NCBI RefSeq assembly: GCF_018968705.1
Contig: NZ_CP076668.1
Location: forward strand, 1,860,001 to 1,924,000
Direction of reading: 5' to 3'
Origin: Pseudomonas lijiangensis
Lineage (GTDB): Bacteria > Pseudomonadota > Gammaproteobacteria > Pseudomonadales > Pseudomonadaceae
Length of the DNA: 64,000 nt
Shown here: positions 25,837-38,400 of the stretch, in pieces
Numbering within the stretch: position 1 is the first letter of the stretch
Layout of the letters: each line of letters starts with the position of its first letter
The notes under the pieces: generated by a model
Database searches by the model: none
Told to the model about the DNA's origin: nothing
What the model saw: only the letters and a program-made list of their open reading frames with translations
Position numbers and translations under genes: made by a program

Positions 25837-26715
25837 TCATTTGTCTGACATGAAACCTGATCCCAGCTCCGCTCCTGTAAGCGGCTCGGCATCCGGGTCG
25901 GACTGGGTGCGTTCCTTCATCATGGTCAGGGTCAGTACATCCTCTTCATCGAGCGCCACGGATGCCATGCCATCGCCTCCGTCAACGGCAGGTTGTGGAT
26001 TTTCTACATAATCGAACTCTTCATCACTGTTCCATGGTCCGCGAAGGTTCGGCTCGCCACTGGACATGCTGAAGTAGGTGCGGGTGAATTCCGGCATGCC
26101 GGGCAGCTTGCCCTGCGGGAAGTTTGGCTGGATCGAGTGCAGCGCTTTTTCGAAGGACTTCTGGTGAGCGATTTCGCGGGTCATCAGAAAGCCCAGCGCC
26201 TCCTTGATGCCAGGGTCGTCGACGACATTCAGCAGCCGTTCGTAAACGATCTTGGCCCGGGCTTCGGCGGCAATGTTGGAGCGGAAGTCGGCGGTGGGTT
26301 CGGTGATGGTGTCGATGTAGGCTGAGGTCCATGGAACGCCCGCAGAGTTGACCAGCGGAGCGCCGCCACCATAAAGCACGCTGGTGATATGCGAGTCGTT
26401 ACCCGCACCATGGATGCTGCGATACAGTTCACCTTCTTCCTGCACGCCTTCGGCCATCTGTCCTTTCGCGCCGCGGTTGAGCATGACGATGATCGAGCCC
26501 ACGACCTCAAGGTGGCTCAGCTCTTCCGTGGCAATGTCCATCAACAGGTCCTTGCGACCCGGATCCTCTTCGGCCAGGGCTTGCGTGAAGTAACGGGTCG
26601 CTGCTGCCAGTTCACCCTGGGCGCCACCGAACTGCTCCAGCAGAAGATTGGCAAGGCCGGGATTGGGCTCGGCGACACGGACGGTGTACTGAAGTCTTTT
26701 GTTGTGTAAAAACAT
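25837..26715 (-). CDS. Manganese catalase
   Basis: A 292-residue di-manganese catalase that breaks down hydrogen peroxide, cytoplasmic. The ligand pattern of the ferritin-like four-helix bundle is visible: Glu in GGAQGELAAATRYF, Glu and His in TEELSHLEVVG, Glu in IAAEARAKIVYE and His in REIAHQKSFEKAL. The tail contains the SGEPNLRGPWN segment seen in this family and an acidic end. GAGGAAC before the ATG at 26715 sets the start. A YciE-like gene follows upstream on the same strand. Confidence 0.93.
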   Translation of the reverse strand: MFLHNKRLQYTVRVAEPNPGLANLLLEQFGGAQGELAAATRYFTQALAEEDPGRKDLLMDIATEELSHLEVVGSIIVMLNRGAKGQMAEGVQEEGELYRSIHGAGNDSHITSVLYGGGAPLVNSAGVPWTSAYIDTITEPTADFRSNIAAEARAKIVYERLLNVVDDPGIKEALGFLMTREIAHQKSFEKALHSIQPNFPQGKLPGMPEFTRTYFSMSSGEPNLRGPWNSDEEFDYVENPQPAVDGGDGMASVALDEEDVLTLTMMKERTQSDPDAEPLTGAELGSGFMSDK

Positions 26716-26938
26716 TGTGCGTTCCTCAATACTCAGGTTTGTGCGCGTTTGCCACTTCGGGCAATGGCGCAGACATAAGTTTCGAGAAGGCCTGAAGACT
26801 AAAGATTCTTTGTTTATTCGTTTACTGCGATGAGCGGAATCAGGCAAATAGTTCAAGGCGACTGATGAACTGTCGTTTCAGATTAAACGAGGGCTGCGCA
26901 AAAGGTGCATAGCCGCCTGAGCGGCTACGCCCTTACGT
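26716..26938. other. Intergenic region upstream of the catalase gene
   Basis: 223 bases between two minus-strand genes. AAAGATTCTTTGTTTATTCG near 26802 is AT-rich and may carry the catalase promoter. A sigma-S or OxyR site cannot be recognised with certainty. Confidence 0.4.
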
Positions 26939-27448
26939 TTACTTCTTGGCTTCGAGATCGGGGTTTCTGGAGCGAGCCAAAAAGGCTGCCGTGATTTCAG
27001 GAAGGTGTTCAAGCAGCCATTTCGCCATGGCTTCTTCCTGCTGAAGCGTTTCCTCGCAGGCCCTTTGGGTTTCAGGATCTCCCGCCACCTTCGCAGCTTC
27101 GATCAATACCGTGTAAGCCGCGATTTCCACGTTCTCGAACACGTATCCCGACATCGCACCTTTCACGACCTCATCGCTCATCATCGAGCCACCTACCGCC
27201 TGACCGAACGCCATGACCTTGCCAGTCAGATCCTTCAGGGTGGAAGGGCTTTCGTCATACCGGGAAAGGCATTCACTGATACGTTGTTGCTGACCTCGTG
27301 TCTCTTCGATGTGCTGCTCGATGCGCCTTTTGAGGCTTTGGTAATGTTCCAGGCGCTCAGCCTGTGCGGTGAGCATCTTTTCAGCCTGCTGCTCCATTGC
27401 ATGGGCATCACGCAGCCAATCGATAAGGTTTTCCTGTGGGGTAGCCAT
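26939..27448 (-). CDS. YciE/YciF-type ferritin-like protein (DUF892)
   Basis: A 169-residue, all-helical protein of the DUF892 family, whose members are ferritin-like and induced by stress. The opening reads ENLIDWLRDAHAMEQQAEKML. Metal-ligand candidates are the Glu/His pair in EQHIEETRGQ and the Glu residues in AYTVLIEAAKVAGD and QQEEAMAKWL. It lies beside manganese catalase on the same strand, an arrangement seen in general-stress loci. It is divergent from the tpsB gene. Confidence 0.88.
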   Translation of the reverse strand: MATPQENLIDWLRDAHAMEQQAEKMLTAQAERLEHYQSLKRRIEQHIEETRGQQQRISECLSRYDESPSTLKDLTGKVMAFGQAVGGSMMSDEVVKGAMSGYVFENVEIAAYTVLIEAAKVAGDPETQRACEETLQQEEAMAKWLLEHLPEITAAFLARSRNPDLEAKK

Positions 27449-27656
27449 GTGTTCGTCCTCGTTGTGACGTTAATGGGGATACGCACGGATGAGCCATTCG
27501 ACGACTGCGGATTTCCGTCTTTTCCGTGCCGGGCAATGCCCGCATTCGGTAGAGCCGGGGAGGGTGATGGGGTTCGCGGTATTTGTTGGCCGTCCGTCAT
27601 TAATGACAGGGCAAAAAAGGGGTGTAGAAAATCTGATACACGGCAGGTACAAAAAA

Positions 27657-27685
27657 TTGACGCCATGATGATGTCAATCTACAAT
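27657..27685 (+). promoter_or_regulatory. Sigma-70 promoter of the CDI/TPS locus
   Basis: TTGACG (27657-27662) and TACAAT (27680-27685) are separated by exactly 17 bases. The -10 box ends 42 bases before the GTG start of tpsB. Confidence 0.75.
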
Positions 27686-27727
27686 CGCGCCGAATTTGAT
27701 ATCAATATGATATTGCAGGGACGCGCC

Positions 27728-29428
27728 GTGTACTCCTACGCCTCCAGAACAGCTTTGCTTGTTCTCTTCGCTGTCACTCCCCTTGTTTCCCTGGCTGCCC
27801 CGACCCCCGGTGAGCAGGATCTGATCCGCGACCGTCAGGACCGATTGCTCGAAGAGCAGCGCCGCCGTCTGGAAGAGCTCAAGGATTTACCCGGCGCTCA
27901 GCCAGCCCCCCAAGCCCCCGAGGCTCCGGTCGATACGCGCTGTTTCAGAATTGACGTCATCGAACTCAAGGGCGCCGATTCATTGTCGGCCGGTGAGCGC
28001 GAAACCCTGCTCAAGCCCTTTCTGGGCGAATGCCTGGGTGTTGCCCAGCTCAACGATGTACTCAAGGCCGTCACCGATCACTACATCGACAAGGGATGGG
28101 TCACGACCCGTGCTTACCTGCCGCAGCAGGATCTGTCCAAGGGCCATCTCGAAGTCCTCGTCGTAGAAGGCAAGATGGAAAACCTGCGCAGTGGTGAGGG
28201 CAGCGGCCTGACCCCGCGCGAGCTGGCCATGACCTTTCCAGGCAGTGAAGGCGGCGTACTGAACCTGCGCGAGATCGAGCAGATGGTTGATCAGCTCAAT
28301 CGCCTGCCATCCAACAAGGCGCAGATGGAGCTGACACCGGGCCAGGCCGTCGGTGGCAGTGACGTATTGGTCAATAACACCCCGCAGAAACCCTGGCGAG
28401 CGAACCTGTCGCGCAATAACGAAGGTCAGCGCAGCACGGGTAAACAGCAGTGGAACGCCGGTCTGGAATGGGACAGCCCGTTGGGCCTGGCGGATCAGTT
28501 GAGTCTGCGCGGCGGTCACGATGGCATCAGCGATCACCAGAAAACCTCCAGAAACCACATGTTGGCCTACAGCCTGCCGTGGGGTTGGTGGACGTTGAGT
28601 TATACCTACAGCGAAAGCGAATATCGCTCGCTGGCCCAAGCCAACGGCTTCAATTTCAAGCAGACCGGTGACAGCCAGAATCATCAGTTACGCATCGAGC
28701 GTGTGATCCATCGCGATTCTGTGAGCAAGACTTCCCTCAGTACCGGGCTGGCCTATCTGCGCACCAACAATTACATCGAAGACAGCAAGCTGGCCTTGAG
28801 CAGCAATCGCCTGAGCGAAGCCCAGTTCGGTATCAACCATGGGCGTCGGATCGGTTCTGCGTTCGTCAACCTCGATCTGGGCATGCAACAAGGCACCGGC
28901 GCTTTCGATGCCCAGGACAATGGTCATCCAGGCCCCGGCGAAGCCGATGCCCGCTATCGCAAATACACCGGCACCCTGAGCTACCTGCAACCCTTTCAGC
29001 TCTGGGGCGAAAACTTCAGCTTCACCAGCCTGGCCACCGGCCAGCGCAGCGAGGATGTCCTGTTCAGTCCGCAACGGATGAGCCTGGGTGGATCCTCCTC
29101 GGTACGTGGTTACAAGGACCAGTTTCTGTCCGGCGACAGTGGCGGTTACTGGCGCAACGAATTGCGTCTGACGCGCCCGGTGACTCTGGACTGGCTGCGC
29201 CCTGTGTTCAGCGAGTATGGCGCGGCGGCCGGTTACGACCAGGGCGTGATCCGCAATGACCGCTACAACGGCGAAGCGCACGGTCGCCTGTCCAGCAACT
29301 CGTTTGAAGCCTTTACCCGTGGCCAGCACGTGGCGCTCAGCGTGACCTTTGCGCACTCCCTGGAACGCCCGGCTGACCAGATCGAGCGCGAAGCGCCGGT
29401 CTACCTGCGCATGGATTTCTTCCTCTAA
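27728..29428 (+). CDS. cdiB: TpsB/CdiB outer-membrane transporter (ShlB/FhaC family)
   Basis: The pore partner of a two-partner secretion system; it moves the adjacent giant exoprotein across the outer membrane. From the GTG at 27728 (AGGGA 6 bases upstream) the protein has 566 residues. It shows a signal peptide (1-24), a helical Arg/Glu-rich linker (28-53), a POTRA domain beginning at CFRIDVIELKG (about 72), the VLNLREIEQMVDQLNRLPSN junction and then a beta-barrel. The barrel contains the conserved VRGYKDQFLSGDSG loop motif and ends in Phe-Leu, as these barrels do. An ATG at 27707 is also in frame but has no ribosome-binding site and no signal-peptide logic. The tpsA start is 24 bases downstream. 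Confidence 0.93.
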   Translation: MYSYASRTALLVLFAVTPLVSLAAPTPGEQDLIRDRQDRLLEEQRRRLEELKDLPGAQPAPQAPEAPVDTRCFRIDVIELKGADSLSAGERETLLKPFLGECLGVAQLNDVLKAVTDHYIDKGWVTTRAYLPQQDLSKGHLEVLVVEGKMENLRSGEGSGLTPRELAMTFPGSEGGVLNLREIEQMVDQLNRLPSNKAQMELTPGQAVGGSDVLVNNTPQKPWRANLSRNNEGQRSTGKQQWNAGLEWDSPLGLADQLSLRGGHDGISDHQKTSRNHMLAYSLPWGWWTLSYTYSESEYRSLAQANGFNFKQTGDSQNHQLRIERVIHRDSVSKTSLSTGLAYLRTNNYIEDSKLALSSNRLSEAQFGINHGRRIGSAFVNLDLGMQQGTGAFDAQDNGHPGPGEADARYRKYTGTLSYLQPFQLWGENFSFTSLATGQRSEDVLFSPQRMSLGGSSSVRGYKDQFLSGDSGGYWRNELRLTRPVTLDWLRPVFSEYGAAAGYDQGVIRNDRYNGEAHGRLSSNSFEAFTRGQHVALSVTFAHSLERPADQIEREAPVYLRMDFFL

Positions 29429-29452
29429 ACCCGTTTTTTCGAGACCGCCCAC

Positions 29453-32400
29453 ATGGACGTCCGCCAACTGGCTTTTCTTGCCCGTCAGCCTTCTGCTGCC
29501 CTGAAAGAACGTGAACACTTCTGGGGCCTGCCCAAGCGCGGCATTGCGCTGATCCTGGCCAATGCCATGTTCTGGCAGCCGATGTGGGCGCAGGCCGACG
29601 GGATTGTGGTCAGTGGGTCGGGGACCGGCCTGGCGCAGGCGGGCAATGGCGTGCCGATCGTCAATATCGCGACACCCAATGCCACGGGGCTGTCGCATAA
29701 CCAGTTCCAGCAGTACAACGTCGACGCCCAGGGCCTGATCCTCAACAACATTGCCCAGCAGAACGGCGCAACCCAACTGGGTGGGATCATCGTCGGCAAC
29801 CCGAACCTGAACAATGGGGTGGCGGCGCAGGTCATTCTCAACGAAGTGGTGGGCGCCAACGCCAGCCAGCTCAAGGGCTACACCGAAGTGGCCGGGCAGG
29901 CGGCGCGGGTGATCGTGGCCAACCCGTACGGGATCACCTGTAATGGCTGCGGCTTTCTCAACACTCCCCAGGTGACCCTGACCACCGGCAAGCCGGTGCT
30001 CGACAGCAACGGCGGTCTGGTGCGTTTCAATGTCCAGAACGGCAGCGTGGCCATCGAAGGGCTGGGGCTGAACGCCGATAACGTCGATCAGTTCGACATC
30101 ATCACCCGCAGCGCGAAGATCAACGCCGAGCTGCACGCGAAAAAGCTCAACATCATCGCCGGTCGCAACGACGTCGATGCCCAGACCCTGAGCGCCACGG
30201 CGCTGGCGGACGATGGCAGCGCGAAGCCGGAACTGGCCATCGACAGCTCGGCGCTGGGCGGCATGTACGTCGGGGCGGTGAAACTGGTGGGCACCGAGGC
30301 GGGTGTCGGGGTGAGGCTGGCGAGCAATGTGGCGGCCAGTGCCGGTGATATCCAGATCGATGCCAACGGTAAGCTGACCCTGAGCCAGGCGGTTGCCAGC
30401 GGGGCGGTGGCAGTGAAGGCCAATGCGGTCGAGGTCAAGGGCCCGCTGTATGCAGGCACCTCGCTGTCGGTCACCACACCGGGCGATCTTGCGATTCAGC
30501 AAAACGTCGCCGCACGCGACGTCGTCACACTGTCCAGCACCGGCCAGTTGACCAACACCGCGATCATCGAAGCGGGCATCAATCCCGACAACAGCCGCAA
30601 CACCACCGGCGATGTCGTGCTGTCGGCAGGCAACCTGACCAACACCGGCAGCGTCGTGGCCAGCCGCGCCCTGCAGGCGACGGCCACCCAGACCCTGAAC
30701 AACCAGGGCGGAACCCTGAGCGGGCAGGCCAGTACCCGGATCACGGCCACGACCCTTGATAACCGCCAGTCAGGACGCATCCTGAGCCAGGGCGGCAGCG
30801 TCGAGGTCACGGCCAGTGGCGTGTCGAACGGCCAGAAGGGCCTGATCTCCAGTGCGGGCACGCTGACGATCAATGCTGCCTCGCTGGATAACCAGCAGGG
30901 TGTTGTGCGCAGCACGGGCGCCTCGACCCTGACCGTCACCGACGCCGTGGTCAACCAGGGCGGCGAAGTGCTGAGCGAGGCGGGCCTGACCCTCACCAGC
31001 GGTCGCCTGGACAATAGCCGCAGCGGTCGCATCACCGGCAAAGGCGTCACCGTCACCACCGGCGCGTTCGACAACCACCTGGACGGTCGCCTGACCAGCA
31101 CCGAGGCCCTGCGCCTCACCGCCGCACAGGTCAATAACAGCGAAGCGGGACGCATCGCCAGCGCCATGGCCCTGACCGCGGTGGTCACGGGTCTGGATCA
31201 GCACGCCGACGGTCGCCTGTACAGCAATGGCGACGTCAGCCTGGACCTGGGCAACGGCCACCTCAATAACCAGGACGGCTTGATCACCGCGCCTGGGCAG
31301 TTGCTGCTGAAAAAACTCGGCACAGTGAACAACCAGAGTGGCGAGATCTCCAGCGCCCAGGGCTTTACCCTGGCCGCCACGTCGCTGGACAACACCGACG
31401 GCAAGGTGCTCAGCGATCAGGCGCTGATCGTGCGCATCGATCAGGTGCTGACCAACCTGCGCGGGCGGGTGTCCGGCACGGGTCTTGAACTCTCGGCCGC
31501 CACCTTGAACAACACCCAAGGCGTCGTGCGCAGCACGGGTCTGCTGACCTTGAATGCGGGTGCGGTGACGAATACGGCAGGCAGTCTCACCAGCACGGGC
31601 GCCTCGACCCTGACCGTCACCGACGCCATGGTCAACCAGGGCGGCGAAGTGCTCAGCGACACGGGCCTGACCCTCACCAGCGGGCGTCTGGACAATAGCC
31701 GCAGCGGGCGCATTGCGGGCAAAGGCGTCACCGTCACCACCGGCGCCTTCGACAACCACCTGGACGGTCGCCTGACCAGCACCGAGGCCTTGCGCCTCAC
31801 GGCAGCGCAGGTCAATAACAGCGAAGCAGGACGCATCGCCAGCGCCATGGCCCTGACCGCGGTGGTCACGGGGCTCGATCAGCACGCCGACGGTCGCCTG
31901 TACAGCAAGGGTGACGTCAGCCTGGACCTGGGCAACGGTCACCTCAATAACCAGGACGGCCTGATCACCGCGCCCGGCCAGTTGCTGCTGACCCGTCTGG
32001 GCACGGTCAATAACCAGCGCGGCGAAATCTCCGGCGCCCAGGGGTTTACCCTGGCGGCCACGTCGCTGGACAACACCGACGGCACGGTGCTCAGTGACGA
32101 GGCGTTGATCGTGCGCATCGACAAGGCGCTGACCAACCTGCGCGGGTTGGTGTCCGGCAAGGGCGTGGACCTCACGGCCGCGACCCTGAACAACGACAGC
32201 GGCGAGGTCAGCAGCGAGGCGGGCCTCACGCTGGACGTCACCGGCGACGTCAGCAACCGTCAGGGCCTGCTGAGCAGTGCGGCGGCCATTACTGTAGAGG
32301 CCCAGAGCCTGGACAACGCCGAAGGCCAGGTCATGGCTGACGAGGAACTGACGGTCATTCTGGCTCAAGCCCTCGACAACCAGGCCGGGACCCTGGGGGC

Positions 32401-35400
32401 CGGGCTGGGGCTGGACCTGCGGGCCGCGAGCCTGGACAACCGCCTGGCCGGTGCCGTGCTCACCGATGGCCAACTGGACATCACCCTGACCGGCACCCTG
32501 GATAACCGCACTGGCGGGCAGGTGCAGGCCAAGGGCATGCTCACCCTGACCAGCCAGGTCCTGAACAACCAGGGCGGCCGGGTGGTGGGGCAGGACCTGC
32601 TGACCGTGCACAGCGACAGCGCCCTCAACCGGGGCGGGGTGATCCGCGCCGACCAGCTGATGAAACTGTTCATCGGTGACCTGGATAATAGCCAGACCGG
32701 ATTGACCGCTGCCCAGAAGGGCGCCATTACCAGCCAGGCCGGACTGGAATTCATCGGCCAGCGACTGGACAACCAGAACGGCCTGCTCAATGCCGTGGGC
32801 GTGATGACGTTGCAGGCCGACACGCTGCTCAACGGGTCGGGCCGCATTGCCAGCCAGAGTGACCTGATCGCCACGGTCGACACCGTGTCCCAGCAGGGCG
32901 GTGAACTGGTGGCCCAGGGCACCCTGACCCTGACCGGTCAGAGCCTGGATAACCGGGCCGGTGGCCTGGTAGGCGCCACAAAAGCGCTGAAACTCACCGT
33001 TGACGACATCGATAATCGGGCCGGTGAAGTGTCCAGCCAGGTGGGCGTGGAACTCATCGGTGATCGGCTCGACAACCGCGACGGCGGCAAGGTGCTGGCC
33101 GGGACCGCCCTGCACCTGCTCGTCGAGCGGGTGATCAACGAGAACAAGGGCCTGCTGTTCGGCCAGACCCTGACCCTGGACGGCCAGCGGCTGGACAACG
33201 CCGGGGGCACCCTGGCCAGCCAGTTGGCCCAGACCCTGACCCTGACCGGTGCCCTGAACAACCGCGCCGGCCTGCTCAGCAGCGAAGCGGCGCTGACGGT
33301 CAAGGCCGCGTCCCTGGACAACACCGGCGGCACGCTGTCCAGCGCCGGTGCGATCAAGGTCACCACCGACGACGCACTGATCAACCAGGGCGGTTCGATC
33401 ACCACCGATGCGGCCCTGACGGTGGTCAGTGGCAGCCTGGACAACAGCCAGAAAGGCAAGCTGTCCGGCCAGGGCGCGACCAAAGTCACCACCGGTGCCT
33501 TTGACAACCGCCAGGGCGGGCAACTGACCAGCCGCGACACCCTGGAACTGATCGCCGGTCAGGTCATCAACCAGAGCGCGGGGCGCATCGCCAGTGCGCT
33601 GGCCCTGACCGCCAGCGTCACCAGCCTGGACCAGCAAGGCGGCGAGCTGTTCAGCAACACCACCCTGAGCCTGGACCTCAACAACGGGCAACTGAACAAC
33701 CAGGGCGGCCTGATCAACAGCCCGGGCGCGCTGCTGCTGAAAAACCTCAAGGCGGTGGACAACCAGGGCGGCGAAATCTCCAGCGCCCAGGCCTTTACCC
33801 TCAAGGCCCAGTCGCTGGACAACAGCGGCGGCAAACTGCTGGGCAGCCAGGCCCTGACCCTGGACCTGGTCGAGTTTTTCCGTAACCTCAAGGGCACCGT
33901 GTCGGCCACCGGCCTGACCATCGACAGCGACAGCCTGACCAACGACGAAGGTCTGATCAGCAGCCGGGCGGATATGACCCTGACCGTCGACCAGGCCCTG
34001 AGCAACGTCAAGGGCACCGTGATTGCCGATGGCGATCTGGACGTCAGCGCCGCGACCGGTAACAACGCCCAGGGCGAGATCTCCAGCCAGAAAGCCCTGA
34101 CCGCGGTGATCGGCAACCTGCAACAGCAGGGCGGGCAACTCTTCGCCCTGGGCTCGCTGAGCCTGACCGGCGACACCTTGAATAACCGCCTCAAAGGCTT
34201 TGTGGGGGCTGGCGATGCCCTGACCCTGACGGTGGAGGACATCGACAACCAGGGCGGTGAGATTTCCAGCCAGCAAGGCATCACCCTGACCGGCCAGACC
34301 CTGACCAACAGCGGCGGCCAGGTGCTGGCGCAACAGGCCCTGACCCTCGCCATCGCCAAGGCCACCACCAACCGCAACGACGGCGTCCTGTCCGGCAAGA
34401 CCGGCCTGACCCTGACCGGCGCCTCACTGGACAACACCGGCGGGGTGATCAGTGGCCTGTCGGGGCTGGGCCTCGACCTCTCGGGCGCACTGGACAACAC
34501 CCAGGGCCTGATCAGCAGCGAAGGCAAGCTGACAATCGAGGCGGGCAGCCTGACCAACACGGCGGGCAGCGTCTCCAGTGCCGGCACCCTGACCCTCGAC
34601 ATGGTCGGCACTCTCGGCAACCAGGGCGGCGAACTGGTCACCGATGATGCCCTGACCCTGACCAGCACCGGCCTCGACAACAGCCAGCAAGGCACCGTCA
34701 GCGCCAAGGGCCGGGTGACGATCGACACCGGCGACCTGGACAACAGCCAGAAAGGCCGCATCAGCAGTGGCGAGCGCCTGGACCTGACCGCCGCCCGACT
34801 GACCAACCACGGCGGCAGCATTGCCAGCCAGCAGGCACTGGTCGCGAGCGTCAGCAGCCTGGAACAACACAAGGGCAGCCTGACCAGCGCCACCGCCCTG
34901 AGCCTGGACGTGAACCAGGGCCTGCTGGATAACCAGGGCGGCCTGATCAACGCCCCCGGGACCCTGTTGCTGAAAAACCTCAAGACCGTGCTCAACCAGG
35001 GCGGTGAAATCTCCAGCGCCCAGGCCTTTACCCTCAATGCCCAGTCGCTGGATAACAGCGGCGGCACGCTGCTGAGCAACCAGCTGCTGACCCTGCGCAT
35101 CGCCCAGGCCCTGAACAACGTCAAAGGCATGATCGCCGCCGCAGGCGTCGATGCCACGGCTGCCAGCCTGGACAACAGCGGCGGTACCCTGACCAGCCGC
35201 AACGCCCTGGACCTCACCGTCACCGGCCTGCTCACCAACCGCGACAAGGGCCTGATCAACGCCGCCGAAACATTGAAAATCACCTCCGGTGACCTCAACA
35301 ACCGGGCCGGGCAACTGCTGGGCACCACCGCCCTGACCCTCGACAGCGCCGCCCTCGACACCGGCGTCAAAGGCCTGATCAACAGCCAGGGCACCCTGAC

Positions 35401-38400
35401 CCTGACTGCCGACAGCTTGAGCGCCGACACCGGCGGTGAAGTCTCCGCGAAGGGCGATATGACCCTGGTCCTCAAGGCTTTGTCCCTCGATGCCAGCCGC
35501 CTGATCGGCCAGGCCGGGCTGAGCCTGGACCTCAACGGTGCGGACCTCAACAACCGCGCCGGCCTGATCACCGCCACAGGTCCCTTGACCGTCAAGCAGG
35601 TGCGGGACGTCAACAACCAGGGCGGTGAAATCTCCAGCGCCCAGAGCTTCACCCTGACCGCCCAGACCCTGGACAACAGCGGCGGCCAACTCATCAGCAG
35701 CAACCTGCTGACCCTCAACGCCGACAGCCTGCTCAACCAGAACGGACTGATTTCCGGCTGGCAAGGGCTGGACGTGACCGCCACGTCCCTGGACAACCGC
35801 AACCGCGGCACCCTGTCCAGCCGCAACGGGGCGGTGGACGTGGACCTGAGCGGCGCGTTGCTCAACAGCGGCGCGGGCGCACTGGTGAGCCAGACCGCCC
35901 TGACCGTGACCGCCGACAGCCTCGACAACCGTGGCGGCATCCTCTCCAGCGGCACCGCGCAGACCCTGACCGTCACCGGCTTGCTGAACAACAGCCAGAG
36001 CGGCCTGATCGACAGCGGTGCGGACCTGACACTCACCGCCAACGCCCTCGACAACAGCGCGGGCACGCTCATCAGCACCGGCAAGGCCACCCTCGACCTG
36101 ATCGGCGCCCTGACCAACACCGGCGGCAAACTCGCCAGCGGCGGTGACTGGCTGCTCAAGCGCAGCAGCGCCGTGCACAACCAGGGCGGGCAACTGATCA
36201 GCCAGCGCCTGATGACTCTCACCACCGGGCTGCTGGACAACAGCACGACCGGCACCGTCGCCGCCAACGGCACCCTGCTGATCACCGCCACCGGCAAGGT
36301 CCTCAACCACACCGATGGCCTGATCTACAGCCAGAACGCGGGCGTGGAACTGGACGCCACAAGCCTGGACAACACCCGGGGCGCGGTACAAGGCCAGAGC
36401 ACCCTCAAGGTCGAGACAAGCGAAGGCATCGACAACCTCAACGGTCGCCTGATCGCCCAGAACGGCGACCTGACGGTAGAAGCCGCCCGCCTCGACAACC
36501 GTGGCGGCCTGCTCTCCAGCCTCAAGGGGCTGTTCACCGCACAGATCAGCGGCGTGCTGAAAAACGGCTACGACCTCGCGGCCAACCGCCAGGGCGGCGT
36601 CATCCAGGCCCAGCGCCTGAGCCTGACCGCCCTGGGCGGCTTCGACAACTACGGCGGCCGCGTCTCGGCCAGCACCGGCGAAGCCCTGCTCACCACCGCC
36701 AACCTCGACAACCGCAACGGCGGTATTTATGCCAAAGGCCTGGTGCGGGTCATTGCCAAGGACCTGGACAACAGCGGCGACAACGACGGCCAGATCGCCG
36801 GGGGCCAGGTCGACCTCAGGCTGACCGGCGACCTGAACAACCGCCTGGGCATCATCGAAAGCGACAGCACCCTGGCCATCAAGGCCGCCAGCCTCGACAA
36901 CCAGACCGGGCAGATACGCTCGCTCGGCACCCTTGACGCCGCCGACTTCCAGATCGGTACCCTGTTCGACAACCGCCGCGGCACCGTGGAAGTGGCCAAC
37001 AGCAACCTGATCCTCAATGCTGCCAGCTTCCTCAACGCCAGCGGCAACCTGCTGCATGCCGGCACGGGCACCTTCGACCTCTCCACCGCCAACCTCATGC
37101 AGGCCAGCGGCAACCTCGTGACCCGCGGCGGCCTGACCGTCACGGCCGATAACTGGACCAACAGCAGCGTGATCCAGGCCGGTCACCTGACCGTCAACGT
37201 CGGCACCTTCAACCAGACCGCCAGCGGGCAACTGCTGGCGTCGAGTGCGTTTGTGGGCACGGGTGGAAGCTGGACGAATGAGGGAGTGATCGCCAGTGAC
37301 GGGACGCTGAGCCTGAATCTGAGCGGGGGGTATGGGGGAGGTGGGCGTACCAGCAGCCTGGGCACCCTGGGCCTGACGGCCAGCCAGTTGGCACTCACCA
37401 GTACGGCGAGCCTCATGGGCGGCGCCCGGACCGAACTCAACATCACTGGTCTGGCCAGCAACTACGGGCGACTGACGTCGGCGGCCGATCTGATCGTCAA
37501 TGCCGGGAGTGTGACCAACTACGGCACCTTGGGCGCGACGCAAAACCTCACCTTCACTACCGCGAGCCTGCTTAACAGCCAGGGGCTGATCTTCAGCGGC
37601 GGGGATATGCAGGCCAATGTGGGGAGTTTGACCAACCTCAAGGGCGACTTTTATGCGCTGAATAACTTGACCATCAAAGGGTATGGCGTTGAGCGGGCCA
37701 ATCAGGTCTCGAATATATCGGGTTCAATGGAGAGTGGCGGCAACTTTGCGATCAGTGCGACGGCGTTTGAGAACCGCACGGAAGGTTCGGATAGCACGCA
37801 GGTTTCTACTGCGGGTCGGACTTTGGTAAAGGGGATTTTGGCCACTAAATGCCAAATTTGTAGTAATGGTAGTTATTTAGTGGATTACGTTATTAAAGAG
37901 TATTTTGAAGGTGGCCAAGATGCTGATGTTACGATTTCGTCACTGTTGGTTTCGGGTAGGAATTTTAATTTTAGTGGCGACGATTTTTTAAATAGTAAAA
38001 GTGCCATTAGTGCTGCTGGTGATATTGATATTAGTGCTGTTAATGTAAAAAATCTTGGTGCGGTTGGTGGGTCGATAGAGCGTACGCGGACATATGCTTC
38101 TAATGGTCCTGAAACATTGGAGTACGCGCTGTACTATAATCAACGCAATAATCCTGAGTTTCCTGGTTTTTATTATGTGGATGGTTCTGGTAGTCTTAGG
38201 TTGGGTGTTGTTTCTGAAGAAACCTTTTTTAGGCCCGGTAGGGAAACTGACCTTCGAAGCTTTAGGACTGTTGTGAAGGATGCGGTAACTTCTGTGGTTG
38301 TTGCTTATCTGCCTCGTAGTTATCCAGCGGTGCCTGTATCTTTGTACGATAGAAATAATCTTGTTGAAGTGCCTGAGTTAATCACGCGCTCAGGGCTTGT

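Noticed and set aside
27005..27727. An upstream extension of the TpsB frame by 241 codons
   Set aside because: It runs antisense to the YciE-like gene and lies upstream of the promoter. The GTG at 27728 gives a proper signal peptide.
30770..37543. Very long open frames on the minus strand opposite the exoprotein (up to about 1200 codons)
   Set aside because: They follow from the GC-rich, repetitive codon pattern of cdiA. They lack starts with ribosome-binding sites, and the repeats on the plus strand explain them fully.
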